From: Thioclava sp. JE_KL1
GTDB taxonomy: Bacteria > Pseudomonadota > Alphaproteobacteria > Rhodobacterales > Rhodobacteraceae
Direction: 5' to 3'
DNA: 64,000 nt
NCBI RefSeq assembly: GCF_009296265.1
Contig: NZ_WBJS01000007.1
Location: 124,001 to 188,000 of the forward strand
Shown here: piece after piece, positions 1 to 8,164 of the stretch
How the letters are laid out: every line of letters starts with the position of its first letter
Numbering within the stretch: position 1 is the first letter of the stretch
Program-made: the position numbers and the translations under genes
The notes under the pieces: generated by a model
What the model saw: the letters and a program-made list of their open reading frames with translations, nothing else
The model's database searches: none
Told to the model about the DNA's origin: nothing

Positions 1-39
1 CAGCGCGAGCATCGGCAGGATGTAGAACGGATGTCTCAC
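1..39 (-). CDS. flgH: FlgH, flagellar L-ring protein (N-terminal 13 codons only)
   Basis: Leftward reading frame cut by the window edge. A GTG at 39-37 overlaps the flgA stop in a GTGA junction and opens a short basic then hydrophobic peptide (VRHPFYILPMLAL), which looks like the start of a lipoprotein signal peptide. FlgH forms the outer-membrane ring of the flagellar basal body and commonly follows flgA in alphaproteobacteria. The identity is inferred from gene order and the signal-like start; only 13 residues are visible. Confidence 0.6.
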   Translation of the reverse strand, partial: MRHPFYILPMLAL

Positions 40-713
40 TTCTGAATCTCCACTTTGCCGTCGGGCTTGGCGATGCCTTCGACAATCTTGTTGCTCACGA
101 GATTGACCACGCGCACCGACTGATCCGCATGGGCGTCGGAGATCGCCTTGCCGGGCGCGGTCAGCGACATCGGGCCTTTCGAATATTCGATCGAGACCGG
201 GTCGCCGCGCGAGATGATGACCGGCTCGGTGATCGACTGGCTCATCACCGGACGCCCGCGCGCCAGGACCCGGCGCACCTGCATCCCGGCCAGATGGTCG
301 AGCTGCGTCACGGCATAGGCGCCGACTTGGCCATAGGGCAGGTCGACCATCTGGAAATCATCGCCCGACAGGATGGCGCCGGGGAGGATTTGCTGCGTCG
401 GGACAGGAACGGGCACGTTCAGCAGTGCAAGCCCCGCGAGGCGCCGCACATCGCCCGACGCCTCGACCGCATTCGCGAGAAACTGCCCCGTGGAGCGATC
501 CATCCAGAAATCGCTGATCATCTCCGCATCGCCGGGGTCGCTGTCTTGCAGCGTGATCTCGAAATGACCGCTCGGCGGCATCTCGAGGCCCCAGGATTGT
601 TCTGCCTTCTCGGCGATCAGCACCCGCACGGATTCCGCGCCCGCGGGACCGGCAAGAAGCGCGGTGACGAGCGTGGCGAGAACGGCGGTCGCGGAGGCGA
701 ATTTCGGGATCAT
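36..713 (-). CDS. flgA: FlgA, flagellar P-ring assembly chaperone
   Basis: A 225-residue periplasmic protein with a Sec signal peptide (residues 1-26, ending AGPAGA). The middle to C-terminal part (about 100-220) is the SAF-like region of FlgA, with LPGAILSGDDF, the downstream RRVLARGRPV and VISRGDPVSIEY. FlgA chaperones FlgI subunits in the periplasm during P-ring assembly around the rod. It lies four bases after flgG and overlaps flgH, in the order flgF-flgG-flgA-flgH found across alphaproteobacteria. Its client flgI is elsewhere in the cluster (9057). Length and domain order are normal for the family. Confidence 0.93.
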   Translation of the reverse strand: MIPKFASATAVLATLVTALLAGPAGAESVRVLIAEKAEQSWGLEMPPSGHFEITLQDSDPGDAEMISDFWMDRSTGQFLANAVEASGDVRRLAGLALLNVPVPVPTQQILPGAILSGDDFQMVDLPYGQVGAYAVTQLDHLAGMQVRRVLARGRPVMSQSITEPVIISRGDPVSIEYSKGPMSLTAPGKAISDAHADQSVRVVNLVSNKIVEGIAKPDGKVEIQK

Positions 714-717
714 GGCA

Positions 718-1503
718 TCACTTGATCTGGTTCGAGGTGGACATCATCTGGTCGGCCGTCTCGATCGCCTTCGAGTTCATCTCATAGGCACGCTGCGCCG
801 AGATCAGGTCGGTGATCTGCTGGATGATGTTGACGTTGGAGCTCTCAAGGTAGCCCTGTCGCAGGATGCCGACGCCCGGATCGCCCGGCAGCGCCTCGGT
901 CGGCTCGCCCGAGGCGGTCGTCGCCTGCAGAAGGTTGTTGCCCAGCGGTTTCATCCCCGCCTCGTTGACGAAGGTCGACATCGTGATCTGGCCGATCTGC
1001 ACCGGGGTCGGGTCCTTGCCGACATAGGCCATCACGAGACCCTGCTGGTTGATCTCGACATTGGTGGTGTTGGCCGGGACGTTGATCCCGGGTGCGACCT
1101 CATAGCCGTCCATCGACACGATCTGGCCCTCGGGGCTCAGCTGGAAGGTGCCGGCCCGGGTGTAGGCCTGACTGCCATCGGGCATGTTGAGGGTGAAGTA
1201 CCCGCCGCCGTCGATCGCGAGATCGAGCTGGTTTTCGGTCTGCACCAGCCCGCCTTGCGTGTTGAGCCGCACCACGCCCGCGCTTTGCACGCCGAGGCCG
1301 ATATCCACGCCCACAGGGCGCGCGGTCCCGTCAGCGGAGGTCAGCGAGCCTTCGCGTTGCAGCGACTGGTAGACCAGATCCTGAAACGCGGCGCGGCTGC
1401 TTTTGTAGCCGGTGGTGTTGGCGTTCGCGATGTTGTTCGAGATCACGTCCACATTGGTCTGCTGAGCCAGCATCCCCGTCGCGGCAATTCCAAGTGCTCT
1501 CAT
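718..1503 (-). CDS. flgG: FlgG, distal rod protein
   Basis: A 261-residue axial protein with the N-terminal rod/hook signature (MRALGIAATGMLAQQTNVD, then NNIANANTTGYK at about 28-39) and the C-terminal helix (SNVNIIQQITDLISAQRAYE and TADQMM). FlgG forms the distal rod crossing the periplasm and is exported by the flagellar type III apparatus. Length matches the usual 260-262 residues. A Shine-Dalgarno AGGAG (CAAAAGGAGCTGAAGC on the minus strand) precedes the ATG. It is cotranscribed after flgF (23-base gap) and before flgA. Confidence 0.96.
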   Translation of the reverse strand: MRALGIAATGMLAQQTNVDVISNNIANANTTGYKSSRAAFQDLVYQSLQREGSLTSADGTARPVGVDIGLGVQSAGVVRLNTQGGLVQTENQLDLAIDGGGYFTLNMPDGSQAYTRAGTFQLSPEGQIVSMDGYEVAPGINVPANTTNVEINQQGLVMAYVGKDPTPVQIGQITMSTFVNEAGMKPLGNNLLQATTASGEPTEALPGDPGVGILRQGYLESSNVNIIQQITDLISAQRAYEMNSKAIETADQMMSTSNQIK

Positions 1504-1526
1504 GCTTCAGCTCCTTTTCGCGCCGG

Positions 1527-2264
1527 TCAGACTTTGCCAAGCCTGCGCAGTGTTTCCTGACGAAGGGTGTTCTGTTCATCCATCAACTTCACCGCCCGCT
1601 CGTAGGAGCGCTGGATGTCCATCATCCGGGTCATCTCGACCACCGGCTGGACATTGCTCTCTTCGACGAAGCCCTGAGCGACCTGCGTCGTGTCAGACGG
1701 GGTGAAGGCGGGGGCGGCACCTCCGGGCGCGGCAAAGAGGCCGCCGCCCAGACGGTTGAAGCTCTGGATGTCGGGCACATTGAACATGCCCAGCGTGCCG
1801 ATGGTGCCGCTATTGGGCCCCGAGATCGTGCCATCGCGGGAAATGGTGATCTTCTCGCCCGGCGGGATCGCGATCGGCGCGCCGCCCCGGTCGAGAACCT
1901 TGTTGCCCGTCAGCGTCACGAGATTGCCCTGCGGATCGACGGCCAGCCGCCCGTCGCGGCCAAATGCCGTCTGGCCCGCGGGCGTCTGGTAGGCGAACCA
2001 TCCATTGCCATTCAGCGCCACATCGAGCGGATTGGACGTCTTGGTCAGCGAGCCCTGACGGTCATCGAGATAGGATCCCTTGTCGAGCACGTAGCTCACG
2101 TCATCCTCGGGGCCCGCATTGCCCTTCGAGTTATAGCTCTCGGTCAGCGAGCGTTCGGCCTTGAAGCCAGCCGTGTTGGCATTGGCCATGTTGTTGGCCG
2201 AAATGTCGAGGCTGCGCCACAGCGTCGAAGCGAGGGATAGAGAGACGTAATTTGAGCTATCCAT
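1527..2264 (-). CDS. flgF: FlgF, proximal rod protein
   Basis: A 245-residue rod protein. It has the axial N-terminus (MDSSNYVSLSLASTLWRSLD, then ANNMANANTAGFK) and the matching C-terminal helix (VVEMTRMMDIQRSYE, then LRQETLRRLG). I start it at ATG 2264, where the recognisable FlgF N-terminus begins and a GGACGGA-like ribosome site precedes it; an in-frame extension to 2357 adds unrelated residues. It is the first gene of the leftward flgF-flgG-flgA-flgH unit and faces the gene at 2405 across about 140 bases that carry the AAGAATAG word. Confidence 0.93.
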   Translation of the reverse strand: MDSSNYVSLSLASTLWRSLDISANNMANANTAGFKAERSLTESYNSKGNAGPEDDVSYVLDKGSYLDDRQGSLTKTSNPLDVALNGNGWFAYQTPAGQTAFGRDGRLAVDPQGNLVTLTGNKVLDRGGAPIAIPPGEKITISRDGTISGPNSGTIGTLGMFNVPDIQSFNRLGGGLFAAPGGAAPAFTPSDTTQVAQGFVEESNVQPVVEMTRMMDIQRSYERAVKLMDEQNTLRQETLRRLGKV

Positions 2265-2349
2265 GAATTTCCGTCCGCGAGAATGGATCTTGTGGCTTTG
2301 TGCTTGGATCGCTGCCGATTTCCATTCAATAATGTTTGCTAATCTTGGA

Positions 2350-2367
2350 ATAATCAATACTATTCTT
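2350..2367 (-). promoter_or_regulatory. AAGAATAG motif between flgF and the gene at 2405
   Basis: On the minus strand the sequence is AAGAATAGTATTGATTAT. It is nearly identical to the element between the regulator and flgI (8977-8992, AAGAATAGTACTGATT) and shares its core with words before fliG and fliF. It sits about 85 bases upstream of flgF and 40 bases before the divergent gene. It could be an operator or part of a promoter; nothing in the sequence tells which. Confidence 0.45.
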
Positions 2368-2404
2368 TAAGACGAGAAGGAATTCTGGTGCGTTTGGGCA
2401 AGAG

Positions 2405-4189
2405 GTGATGGAATTGCGAGGCGGTTTCCCCTTCATGGGCGGCGTTTTGGCGCTCTGTCTTCTGTGTGGCGGTGCCGCGGCGGAGACGCTCCCCGCGCCT
2501 CCCCCTTTCGACTTCGCGCAATACACGCAGGCGGGGTTCCTCGCGGATCGCGATGCGCTGGCCGCTGGCGTCGCCACAGCCGAGCCCGGGCCGTCGCGCG
2601 CCATTGCGCGGCTCGATCTCGCGGAATTCTATCTTGCCCATGTCATGCTTCCCGAGGGGCGCTCGCTGCTGGGCGACGAGATGCCCGATGGTTTGATCCC
2701 GGCAGAGCAGGCCCGCTGGCGCGCAATTTCGGCCGGGTTCGATATCATGGACGGGAAGGGGGTGCCGACTGGCACGCTCCTGCCGAATGTCGACTGGGCG
2801 AACTGGCAGGACTATCACCTCTGGGCGGCGCTGAACGCGATCACGCAGGGCGACGCGGTGGAGCTTGAGGGCAATCTCGCGGGCGCGGCTGACCGGCTTC
2901 CGACCTATCCGCCCGTTTTCGTTGAGGCCTGTCTGCCCGCGCTTCTGGAAGGCGCGATCGCGGTCAAGAAATGGCCGCTGGCCCAGCGGCTGAGCCGGGA
3001 TTTCGACGGCTACCCCGAGCTTAAATCGCAGCCGGTCTATAGCTTCCTTATTGGGCGGGTGGCGGAGCAGTCGCATCATCCCGACAAGGCCTATGCCGCG
3101 TATCGCGAAGCGGCGAAGGGGCAGGATCGCTATGCGCAGCGGGCGCGGCTTGCGTTGGTCAGTCTGGGGCTCGAACATGGAGCTCTGACGCCGGACCAAG
3201 GTTTGTCGATGCTCGCCGAGGCTAACCTTGCGTGGCGCGGCGACAGGTTCGACCTGCAGGCACTCGAACAGCGCGCGCATTTGGGCGAGGCCTCCGGCCA
3301 CGATGTGGATGCGCTGATTGCCTATGGCGAGATCCTCACCCGGTTCCCCGAGCGTCCGCAAGCGCGCGCGGCGGCGCAGGCCGCCGACAAGCTGCTCAAG
3401 GCGTTTTATGCGAAGGGCGCGGCGGGGAAGATTTCGCTCACGGATTTTGCCGAGGGGCATCAGCGGTTGGAGGCCTATTACGAGGTCCGTCCCGATTTTC
3501 AGACCTATGCCGAGCAATTCGCGGATCGCCTGCTGGAGTTGGGCGCGACGACTCAGGCCGCCACGGAATATCGCAAGATCCGGGAAGCTCTGAGCGCACA
3601 GCGCAAGGACAACCCAGAGGCAGTGTCGCAAGACAAGATGGCCTATCTGGCGCTGCGCGAGGCGGAGGCGCTTGCGCGCGGGGGGCAATTCGCCCGCGCT
3701 GCCAAGGTGCTGGAGGCCTCCGAGCGCCCCGCCGATGCGCAGGAGCTGAACCAGTTCAATGCGCTACAAGCCCGCGTTCTGGCCGAGGCCGGGAAGACCG
3801 ACGCGGCCTTGCAGGCCAAGGTCACCTCGCACTCGGTCGATCATCTGCGGCTTCAGGCGCGGCTCCACTGGAAGAAGGGTGATTGGAAGGCGGCGACCCG
3901 GTCCTATCGCGAGTTGTGGAAGAAGGCCCCGGACGATTTCTCCGAGACCGACGCGGTCGAATTGCTGCTGGCCGCTTACCGCTCCGGCGATCTGACCACG
4001 GCCCGCAGCGTCGCCGAGGTCTTCCCGCGTCTGGCGGGACGTGAGGATCTGAACAAGCTCGTCGCGAGCCTTCTGGCGGAGCCCGCCAAGCTCAGCCCGC
4101 TGATGGACGCGGCTGCGCGGGACCGGCTGCGCAAGGCGGATGACGCGCTCGAGATGGTTGGGTCGGAGGCGAAGCAAGCTGGCGGGTAG
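2405..4189 (+). CDS. Secreted alpha-helical repeat (TPR-like) protein of the flagellar cluster; MotC-like candidate
   Basis: A 594-residue protein with a signal peptide (cleavage near GGAAA-E, about residue 26) followed by Ala/Leu-rich helical hairpins resembling TPR or SEL1 repeats throughout (for example AYAAYREAAKGQDRYAQRARLAL and AATEYRKIREAL). No catalytic motif is visible. It is probably periplasmic. It is divergent from flgF and upstream of flgE, so a flagellar role is likely. The cluster encodes a MotE-like protein (20572) but no recognisable MotC; MotC of rhizobia is also a secreted, helix-rich protein, so this could be the counterpart (inference). The start is uncertain: GTG 2405, ATG 2408 and ATG 2435 all leave a signal peptide, and none has an ideal ribosome site. 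Confidence 0.6.
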   Translation: MMELRGGFPFMGGVLALCLLCGGAAAETLPAPPPFDFAQYTQAGFLADRDALAAGVATAEPGPSRAIARLDLAEFYLAHVMLPEGRSLLGDEMPDGLIPAEQARWRAISAGFDIMDGKGVPTGTLLPNVDWANWQDYHLWAALNAITQGDAVELEGNLAGAADRLPTYPPVFVEACLPALLEGAIAVKKWPLAQRLSRDFDGYPELKSQPVYSFLIGRVAEQSHHPDKAYAAYREAAKGQDRYAQRARLALVSLGLEHGALTPDQGLSMLAEANLAWRGDRFDLQALEQRAHLGEASGHDVDALIAYGEILTRFPERPQARAAAQAADKLLKAFYAKGAAGKISLTDFAEGHQRLEAYYEVRPDFQTYAEQFADRLLELGATTQAATEYRKIREALSAQRKDNPEAVSQDKMAYLALREAEALARGGQFARAAKVLEASERPADAQELNQFNALQARVLAEAGKTDAALQAKVTSHSVDHLRLQARLHWKKGDWKAATRSYRELWKKAPDDFSETDAVELLLAAYRSGDLTTARSVAEVFPRLAGREDLNKLVASLLAEPAKLSPLMDAAARDRLRKADDALEMVGSEAKQAGG

Positions 4190-4247
4190 ATATCTTTGCT
4201 ATGCATTGCTCCGCACCAACATCGTCAAAGACAAAAACGCAGATATT

Positions 4248-4263
4248 TTTAACTTCAGTTAAA
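4248..4263. promoter_or_regulatory. Perfect palindrome upstream of flgE
   Basis: TTTAACT-TC-AGTTAAA is a perfect 7-2-7 inverted repeat about 60 bases before the flgE ATG. It contains TTAA twice with six bases between, one less than the TTAA-N7-TTAA spacing of CtrA sites, so it could be a variant CtrA box or a site for another dimeric regulator. The surrounding 4190-4323 region is A+T-rich and has no gene. The flgE ribosome site AGAGGA is just before the start. Confidence 0.45.
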
Positions 4264-4323
4264 CATCGGTCGCATATCTCCTAGATAGCACCCCCTTCTC
4301 TTCGGACATGAGAGGATAAAACC

Positions 4324-5622
4324 ATGAGTATTTCGAGCGCGATGCAGACCGGCGTGAGCGGCCTGAACGCAAACTCCGTCGCCGTTGGCGAAATTTCCGA
4401 GAACATCGCGAATGCGAATACCACGGGCTACAAGCGCAGCTTCGCCCAGATGGTGACCATGACGCCGAGCGGCGGGCTCGATGCACCATCGGGTGTCAAT
4501 GCTGTCGTGTCCTCCGACGTGACGAACGGGGGCGCGGTGATCCCCACCAGTTCCGCAACCGATTTCGCGGTGAACGGGAACGGGTTCTTCGTCGTGTCTG
4601 GCAGAGCCAATACGAGCGTCGAGTCCGATTACGTCCTGACGCGCGCCGGGTCGTTCAAGCCCGACGAGAATGGCGATCTTGTCAATTCGGCAGGCTATTT
4701 CCTCTCGGGCTACCCCTATACCGACGGCACGCTCGGCTCGATCGACGGCAACAGCTTCAATGGGCTGAAGACGGTGAACGTGACCGATGCGACGCTGAGC
4801 GCGAAGGCGACGACCACGGTCAGTGTGCAAGGCAATCTGCCCTCGCAGGAAACCGGAAACGCGACGCCGGGCGCACCGTTCACCTCGTCGTCGCAATATT
4901 TCACGCCGCTCGGTGCGGCGAAGCGGCTCGAATATTCCTGGCAGCCGACCTCGACCCAGAACCAGTGGGACGTCACCGTGTCGGATGGCGACGGCGTTCC
5001 CTACGGTCAGGTCACGGTCGATTTCGCCGCCAGCGGGCCCAATGCGGGTGCTCCGGTCAGCTATTCCGGCGTGACCAATCTCGCCACGGCCCCCGGTGCC
5101 TTCTCGATGGACACGACCACGGGCGTCATGAGCCTGACGATGAATGACGGTGGCACGACCCAGCCGATCGATGTCGGGCTCGGTGCGCTGAACAGCTTCG
5201 ACGGGATGACCCAGTTCGCCGGCGATTTCACTCCGCAGAAATTCGACACCGACGGCTCGTCCGCCGGCGCGCTGACCCGGATGGAGGTCGATGATACCGG
5301 CACGATGTACGGGATCTTCGATAACGGCCAGCGGCAGGCGCTCTACAAGATCCCGCTCGCCCATGTGGCGAACCCGAACGGGATGCAGGAGGTCGATGGC
5401 GACGCCTATCGGCTGACCCGCAACAGTGGCGACTTCACGATCCACAAGGCGAACGAGGGCCCGGTAGGCACGATTTCCTCGGGGACGCTTGAAGGGTCGA
5501 ATGTCGACATCGCGCAGGAATTGAGCGATCTGATCCGCACCCAGCGCGCCTATTCCACCAACGCGAAGATCGTCACCACGATGGACGAGATGCTCGACGA
5601 GACCACGCGTCTCAAACGCTGA
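4324..5622 (+). CDS. flgE: FlgE, flagellar hook protein
   Basis: A 432-residue hook subunit. The N-terminus has the axial motif (SSAMQTGVSGLNANS, then SENIANANTTGYKRS) and the C-terminus has LEGSNVDIAQELSDLIRTQR followed by IVTTMDEMLDETTRLKR. The middle is the variable hook domain, including the YSWQPTSTQNQWDVTV region. FlgE polymerises into the universal joint outside the cell. It starts a rightward unit flgE-flgK-flgL, preceded by its own promoter region. Length is typical for alphaproteobacteria. Confidence 0.96.
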   Translation: MSISSAMQTGVSGLNANSVAVGEISENIANANTTGYKRSFAQMVTMTPSGGLDAPSGVNAVVSSDVTNGGAVIPTSSATDFAVNGNGFFVVSGRANTSVESDYVLTRAGSFKPDENGDLVNSAGYFLSGYPYTDGTLGSIDGNSFNGLKTVNVTDATLSAKATTTVSVQGNLPSQETGNATPGAPFTSSSQYFTPLGAAKRLEYSWQPTSTQNQWDVTVSDGDGVPYGQVTVDFAASGPNAGAPVSYSGVTNLATAPGAFSMDTTTGVMSLTMNDGGTTQPIDVGLGALNSFDGMTQFAGDFTPQKFDTDGSSAGALTRMEVDDTGTMYGIFDNGQRQALYKIPLAHVANPNGMQEVDGDAYRLTRNSGDFTIHKANEGPVGTISSGTLEGSNVDIAQELSDLIRTQRAYSTNAKIVTTMDEMLDETTRLKR

Positions 5623-5649
5623 TCGTCACGCTGAGAACGGAGTAAACCC

Positions 5650-7062
5650 ATGAGCCTCACGGGCGCCCTCCAGGCGAGCACGAGCGGTCTGCGCACGGCG
5701 CAGATGCAATCGGAAGCGACCTCGCGCAACATCGCGAATGCCAGCACCGAGGGCTATGTGCGCAAGGAGTTGCCGCAGGTCACGACCTCGGGCGGCCTGG
5801 TGCAAACCGGTGAGGCGCGGCGTGAAGTCGACGCCTCGCTCAACCGCATGTATCGGCAGCATTCCTCGGCGATGGCGCGCGAGCAGGCGATCTACGAGGC
5901 GGTGGGCGAATATACCGCGACGCTGGGTCAGCCGGGCGACGGTCTGTCGCCCGCGGACCGGCTGACCGATCTGCGCAGCTCGATGATCGCGCTGGTGAAC
6001 AATCCCGGCAGCAATGCGGCGCAAAACGGCGTGGCGGCCTCCGCGCAGGAGATGGTGACCTCGCTCAACCAAAGCAGCGACATGCTCGCGCGGGTCGGCG
6101 GCGAGGTCGATATGGAGATCAAATACGACGTCTCCGATTTCAACGAGACGCTGCACAAGATCACCTCGCTCAATAAGCAGATCTCGGACGCGCCGCCCGG
6201 CTCGCTCGGAGCAGCCGATCTGGGTGACCAGATGGATGTGCTGGTGGAAAAGGCGTCGAAGCTGATCGACATGCAGGTGCGCCGCTCCACCGATGGGCGC
6301 GCGACGCTCTACACGGCCGGGGGCACGCCGCTCGTCGATGGGAGTCAGGCCAGCTACATCACCTATGATCAGGTGGCCGGAAAGCTGTTCGCAGGTAAGA
6401 CGGAGATCACCCCGGACTCCACCGACGCGCGCGGCTTCCAGAATGGCAGTCTCGCCGGTCTGTTCGCAGTGAAGAAAGACGTTCTGCCGCGTTTCCAGCT
6501 TCAGCTCGATGAGATGGCGCGGGGGCTCGTGCAGGGCTTCGAGAGTGCGGACGCCTCGCTCGCGCCGGGGCAGGCGGGGCTCTTCACCGATGCAGGCGCA
6601 GCCTACGATCCCGCAAATCTCGAAGGGTTGGCGGGCCGGATTTCGGTCAATGCGGCGGTGGACCCCGCGCAGGGTGGGCAGCTCTCGCGCCTGCGCGACG
6701 GCATCGGCGCCACCACGCCGGGCGCTGCGGGAGATTCCACTCAAGTGGAAGCCTTCGTGTCGATGTTCGACGATCCGCTTTCGGCGGACCCGGCCACGGG
6801 GCTGGAGACGTCGCTGTCGCTGCGCGACTATGGAAGCAACATGATCTCGGCGCAGGAGTTCGAGGGCACCCGTGCGCAGGAACGGTTCGCCGCCGCGCGC
6901 ACCGCCGCCGAGACGGTGAACGGCACGCGCCAAGGCATTCAGGGCGTGAACATCGACGATGAGATGCAGAAGCTGATAACGATTCAGCAGAGCTATGCCG
7001 CGAATTCGAAGATGATGACTGCCGTCATGAAGATGATGGACACGTTGCTTGAAGCCGTCTGA
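5650..7062 (+). CDS. flgK: FlgK, hook-filament junction protein 1
   Basis: A 470-residue hook-associated protein. The N-terminus (MSLTGALQASTSGLRTAQMQ, then SRNIANASTEGYVRKE) and the C-terminus (GVNIDDEMQKLITIQQSYA, then MMKMMDTLLEAV) are the paired D0/D1 helices of FlgK. It joins hook to filament together with FlgL. A GGAG ribosome site lies before the ATG, 27 bases after flgE. It is slightly short compared with the roughly 550-residue enterobacterial protein, as is usual in this group. Confidence 0.95.
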   Translation: MSLTGALQASTSGLRTAQMQSEATSRNIANASTEGYVRKELPQVTTSGGLVQTGEARREVDASLNRMYRQHSSAMAREQAIYEAVGEYTATLGQPGDGLSPADRLTDLRSSMIALVNNPGSNAAQNGVAASAQEMVTSLNQSSDMLARVGGEVDMEIKYDVSDFNETLHKITSLNKQISDAPPGSLGAADLGDQMDVLVEKASKLIDMQVRRSTDGRATLYTAGGTPLVDGSQASYITYDQVAGKLFAGKTEITPDSTDARGFQNGSLAGLFAVKKDVLPRFQLQLDEMARGLVQGFESADASLAPGQAGLFTDAGAAYDPANLEGLAGRISVNAAVDPAQGGQLSRLRDGIGATTPGAAGDSTQVEAFVSMFDDPLSADPATGLETSLSLRDYGSNMISAQEFEGTRAQERFAAARTAAETVNGTRQGIQGVNIDDEMQKLITIQQSYAANSKMMTAVMKMMDTLLEAV

Positions 7063-7074
7063 GGAGACTGAACG

Positions 7075-8142
7075 ATGATCCCCCTAATCCGGAATTCGCT
7101 GTCGACCCTGCAGATGAGCGTGATCTCGCGGCGATCGGTCAGCCGCACCACGGCCGAGTTGCAGCGGACGAGCGACGAGGTCGCGACCGGGCGCAAATCG
7201 GATGTCTACGCGGATATGGGGGCGAAATCGGCCTTCGTGCTCGCGCTGGAAGATCGCGCGACGACCAATTCGCATTTCATTACCTCGAACAAACTCCTCG
7301 GGAGCAAGCTGGATATGATCGCATCCAGCGCGTCGACGGCGCGCGGGGCGGCGCAGGATGTGCTCGGTCTCGCCGTCGGCAACCTCGAGCGCCCCGGCGC
7401 CTCGGCGGCGACCCTGCAGCAAAGCGCGCGCGCCGCCCTCGACACCATCATGACGAGCCTGAATGTCTCTCTCGACGGGGAGCATCTGTTCTCCGGCGTG
7501 GCCTCGGACAAGCCCGCGCTGCGGGGCTATGACGTGGCGAACGGTGCGACGGGCCTCTCGGCGGGAGACGTCCTGTCGGGTATCGTGGGCAGCGGCCCCG
7601 CGGATGCGACCCAGGCGGCGACGATGCTGTCGCAGATCGACAGCGTGTTCGACGACACCAATGCCGATCCGACGAAACGCTACAGCTCGACCTTCTTCCA
7701 GGGCGACGCGACAGCCGGGACGCCGCGCAAAACGGCGCTGATCGGAGATGGCGAGACGCTGGATTACGGGATGCAGGCGGACGATCCGGAGTTCCGCAGC
7801 CTGATCAAGGGGCTTGCGCTGTTCGCCTCGACCGACGTGTCGAAGATCAAGGATCCGGACGCATATAAAAGCTGGATAGCCGCCGGCGTCAAAGCGCTGA
7901 GCGATGGCGTCGAAGGGCTGCGCAACTCCGAGACCGCGCTGGGTGCGAAGCAGAAGCGGCTCGACATCAAGCTGACGCAGCAGCAATCGATGGATTCGGT
8001 GCTCAAAAGCCGCCTGTCGGATTACGTTTCGGTCGATCCCTATGAGGCCGCGACCCGGATGACCGCGCTTCAGACACAGCTCAACGCGAGCTACAGCGTG
8101 GCGGCTCAGATGTCGAAACTGTCGATCCTGAATTATCTCTGA
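7075..8142 (+). CDS. flgL: FlgL, hook-filament junction protein 3 (flagellin-like)
   Basis: A 355-residue flagellin-fold protein. The N-terminus (LIRNSLSTLQMSVISRRSVSR, with ELQRTSDEVATGRKSDVY) and the C-terminus (PYEAATRMTALQTQLNASYSVAAQMSKLSILNYL) match the flagellin/FlgL terminal helices. It follows flgK by 12 bases with a strong GAGGAG ribosome site and ends the flgE-flgK-flgL unit. No fliD or fliS is present, which is common in alphaproteobacteria. Confidence 0.93.
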   Translation: MIPLIRNSLSTLQMSVISRRSVSRTTAELQRTSDEVATGRKSDVYADMGAKSAFVLALEDRATTNSHFITSNKLLGSKLDMIASSASTARGAAQDVLGLAVGNLERPGASAATLQQSARAALDTIMTSLNVSLDGEHLFSGVASDKPALRGYDVANGATGLSAGDVLSGIVGSGPADATQAATMLSQIDSVFDDTNADPTKRYSSTFFQGDATAGTPRKTALIGDGETLDYGMQADDPEFRSLIKGLALFASTDVSKIKDPDAYKSWIAAGVKALSDGVEGLRNSETALGAKQKRLDIKLTQQQSMDSVLKSRLSDYVSVDPYEAATRMTALQTQLNASYSVAAQMSKLSILNYL

Positions 8143-8164
8143 GCCGCGCGTTTATCGCGCGGCT
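8142..8164. terminator. Hairpin between the convergent flgL and regulator genes
   Basis: AGCCGCGCG-TTTAT-CGCGCGGCT forms a perfect nine-base stem that overlaps both stop codons. There is no T-run on either side, so it may be a weak bidirectional terminator or a 3'-end stabiliser rather than a classical intrinsic terminator. Confidence 0.45.
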
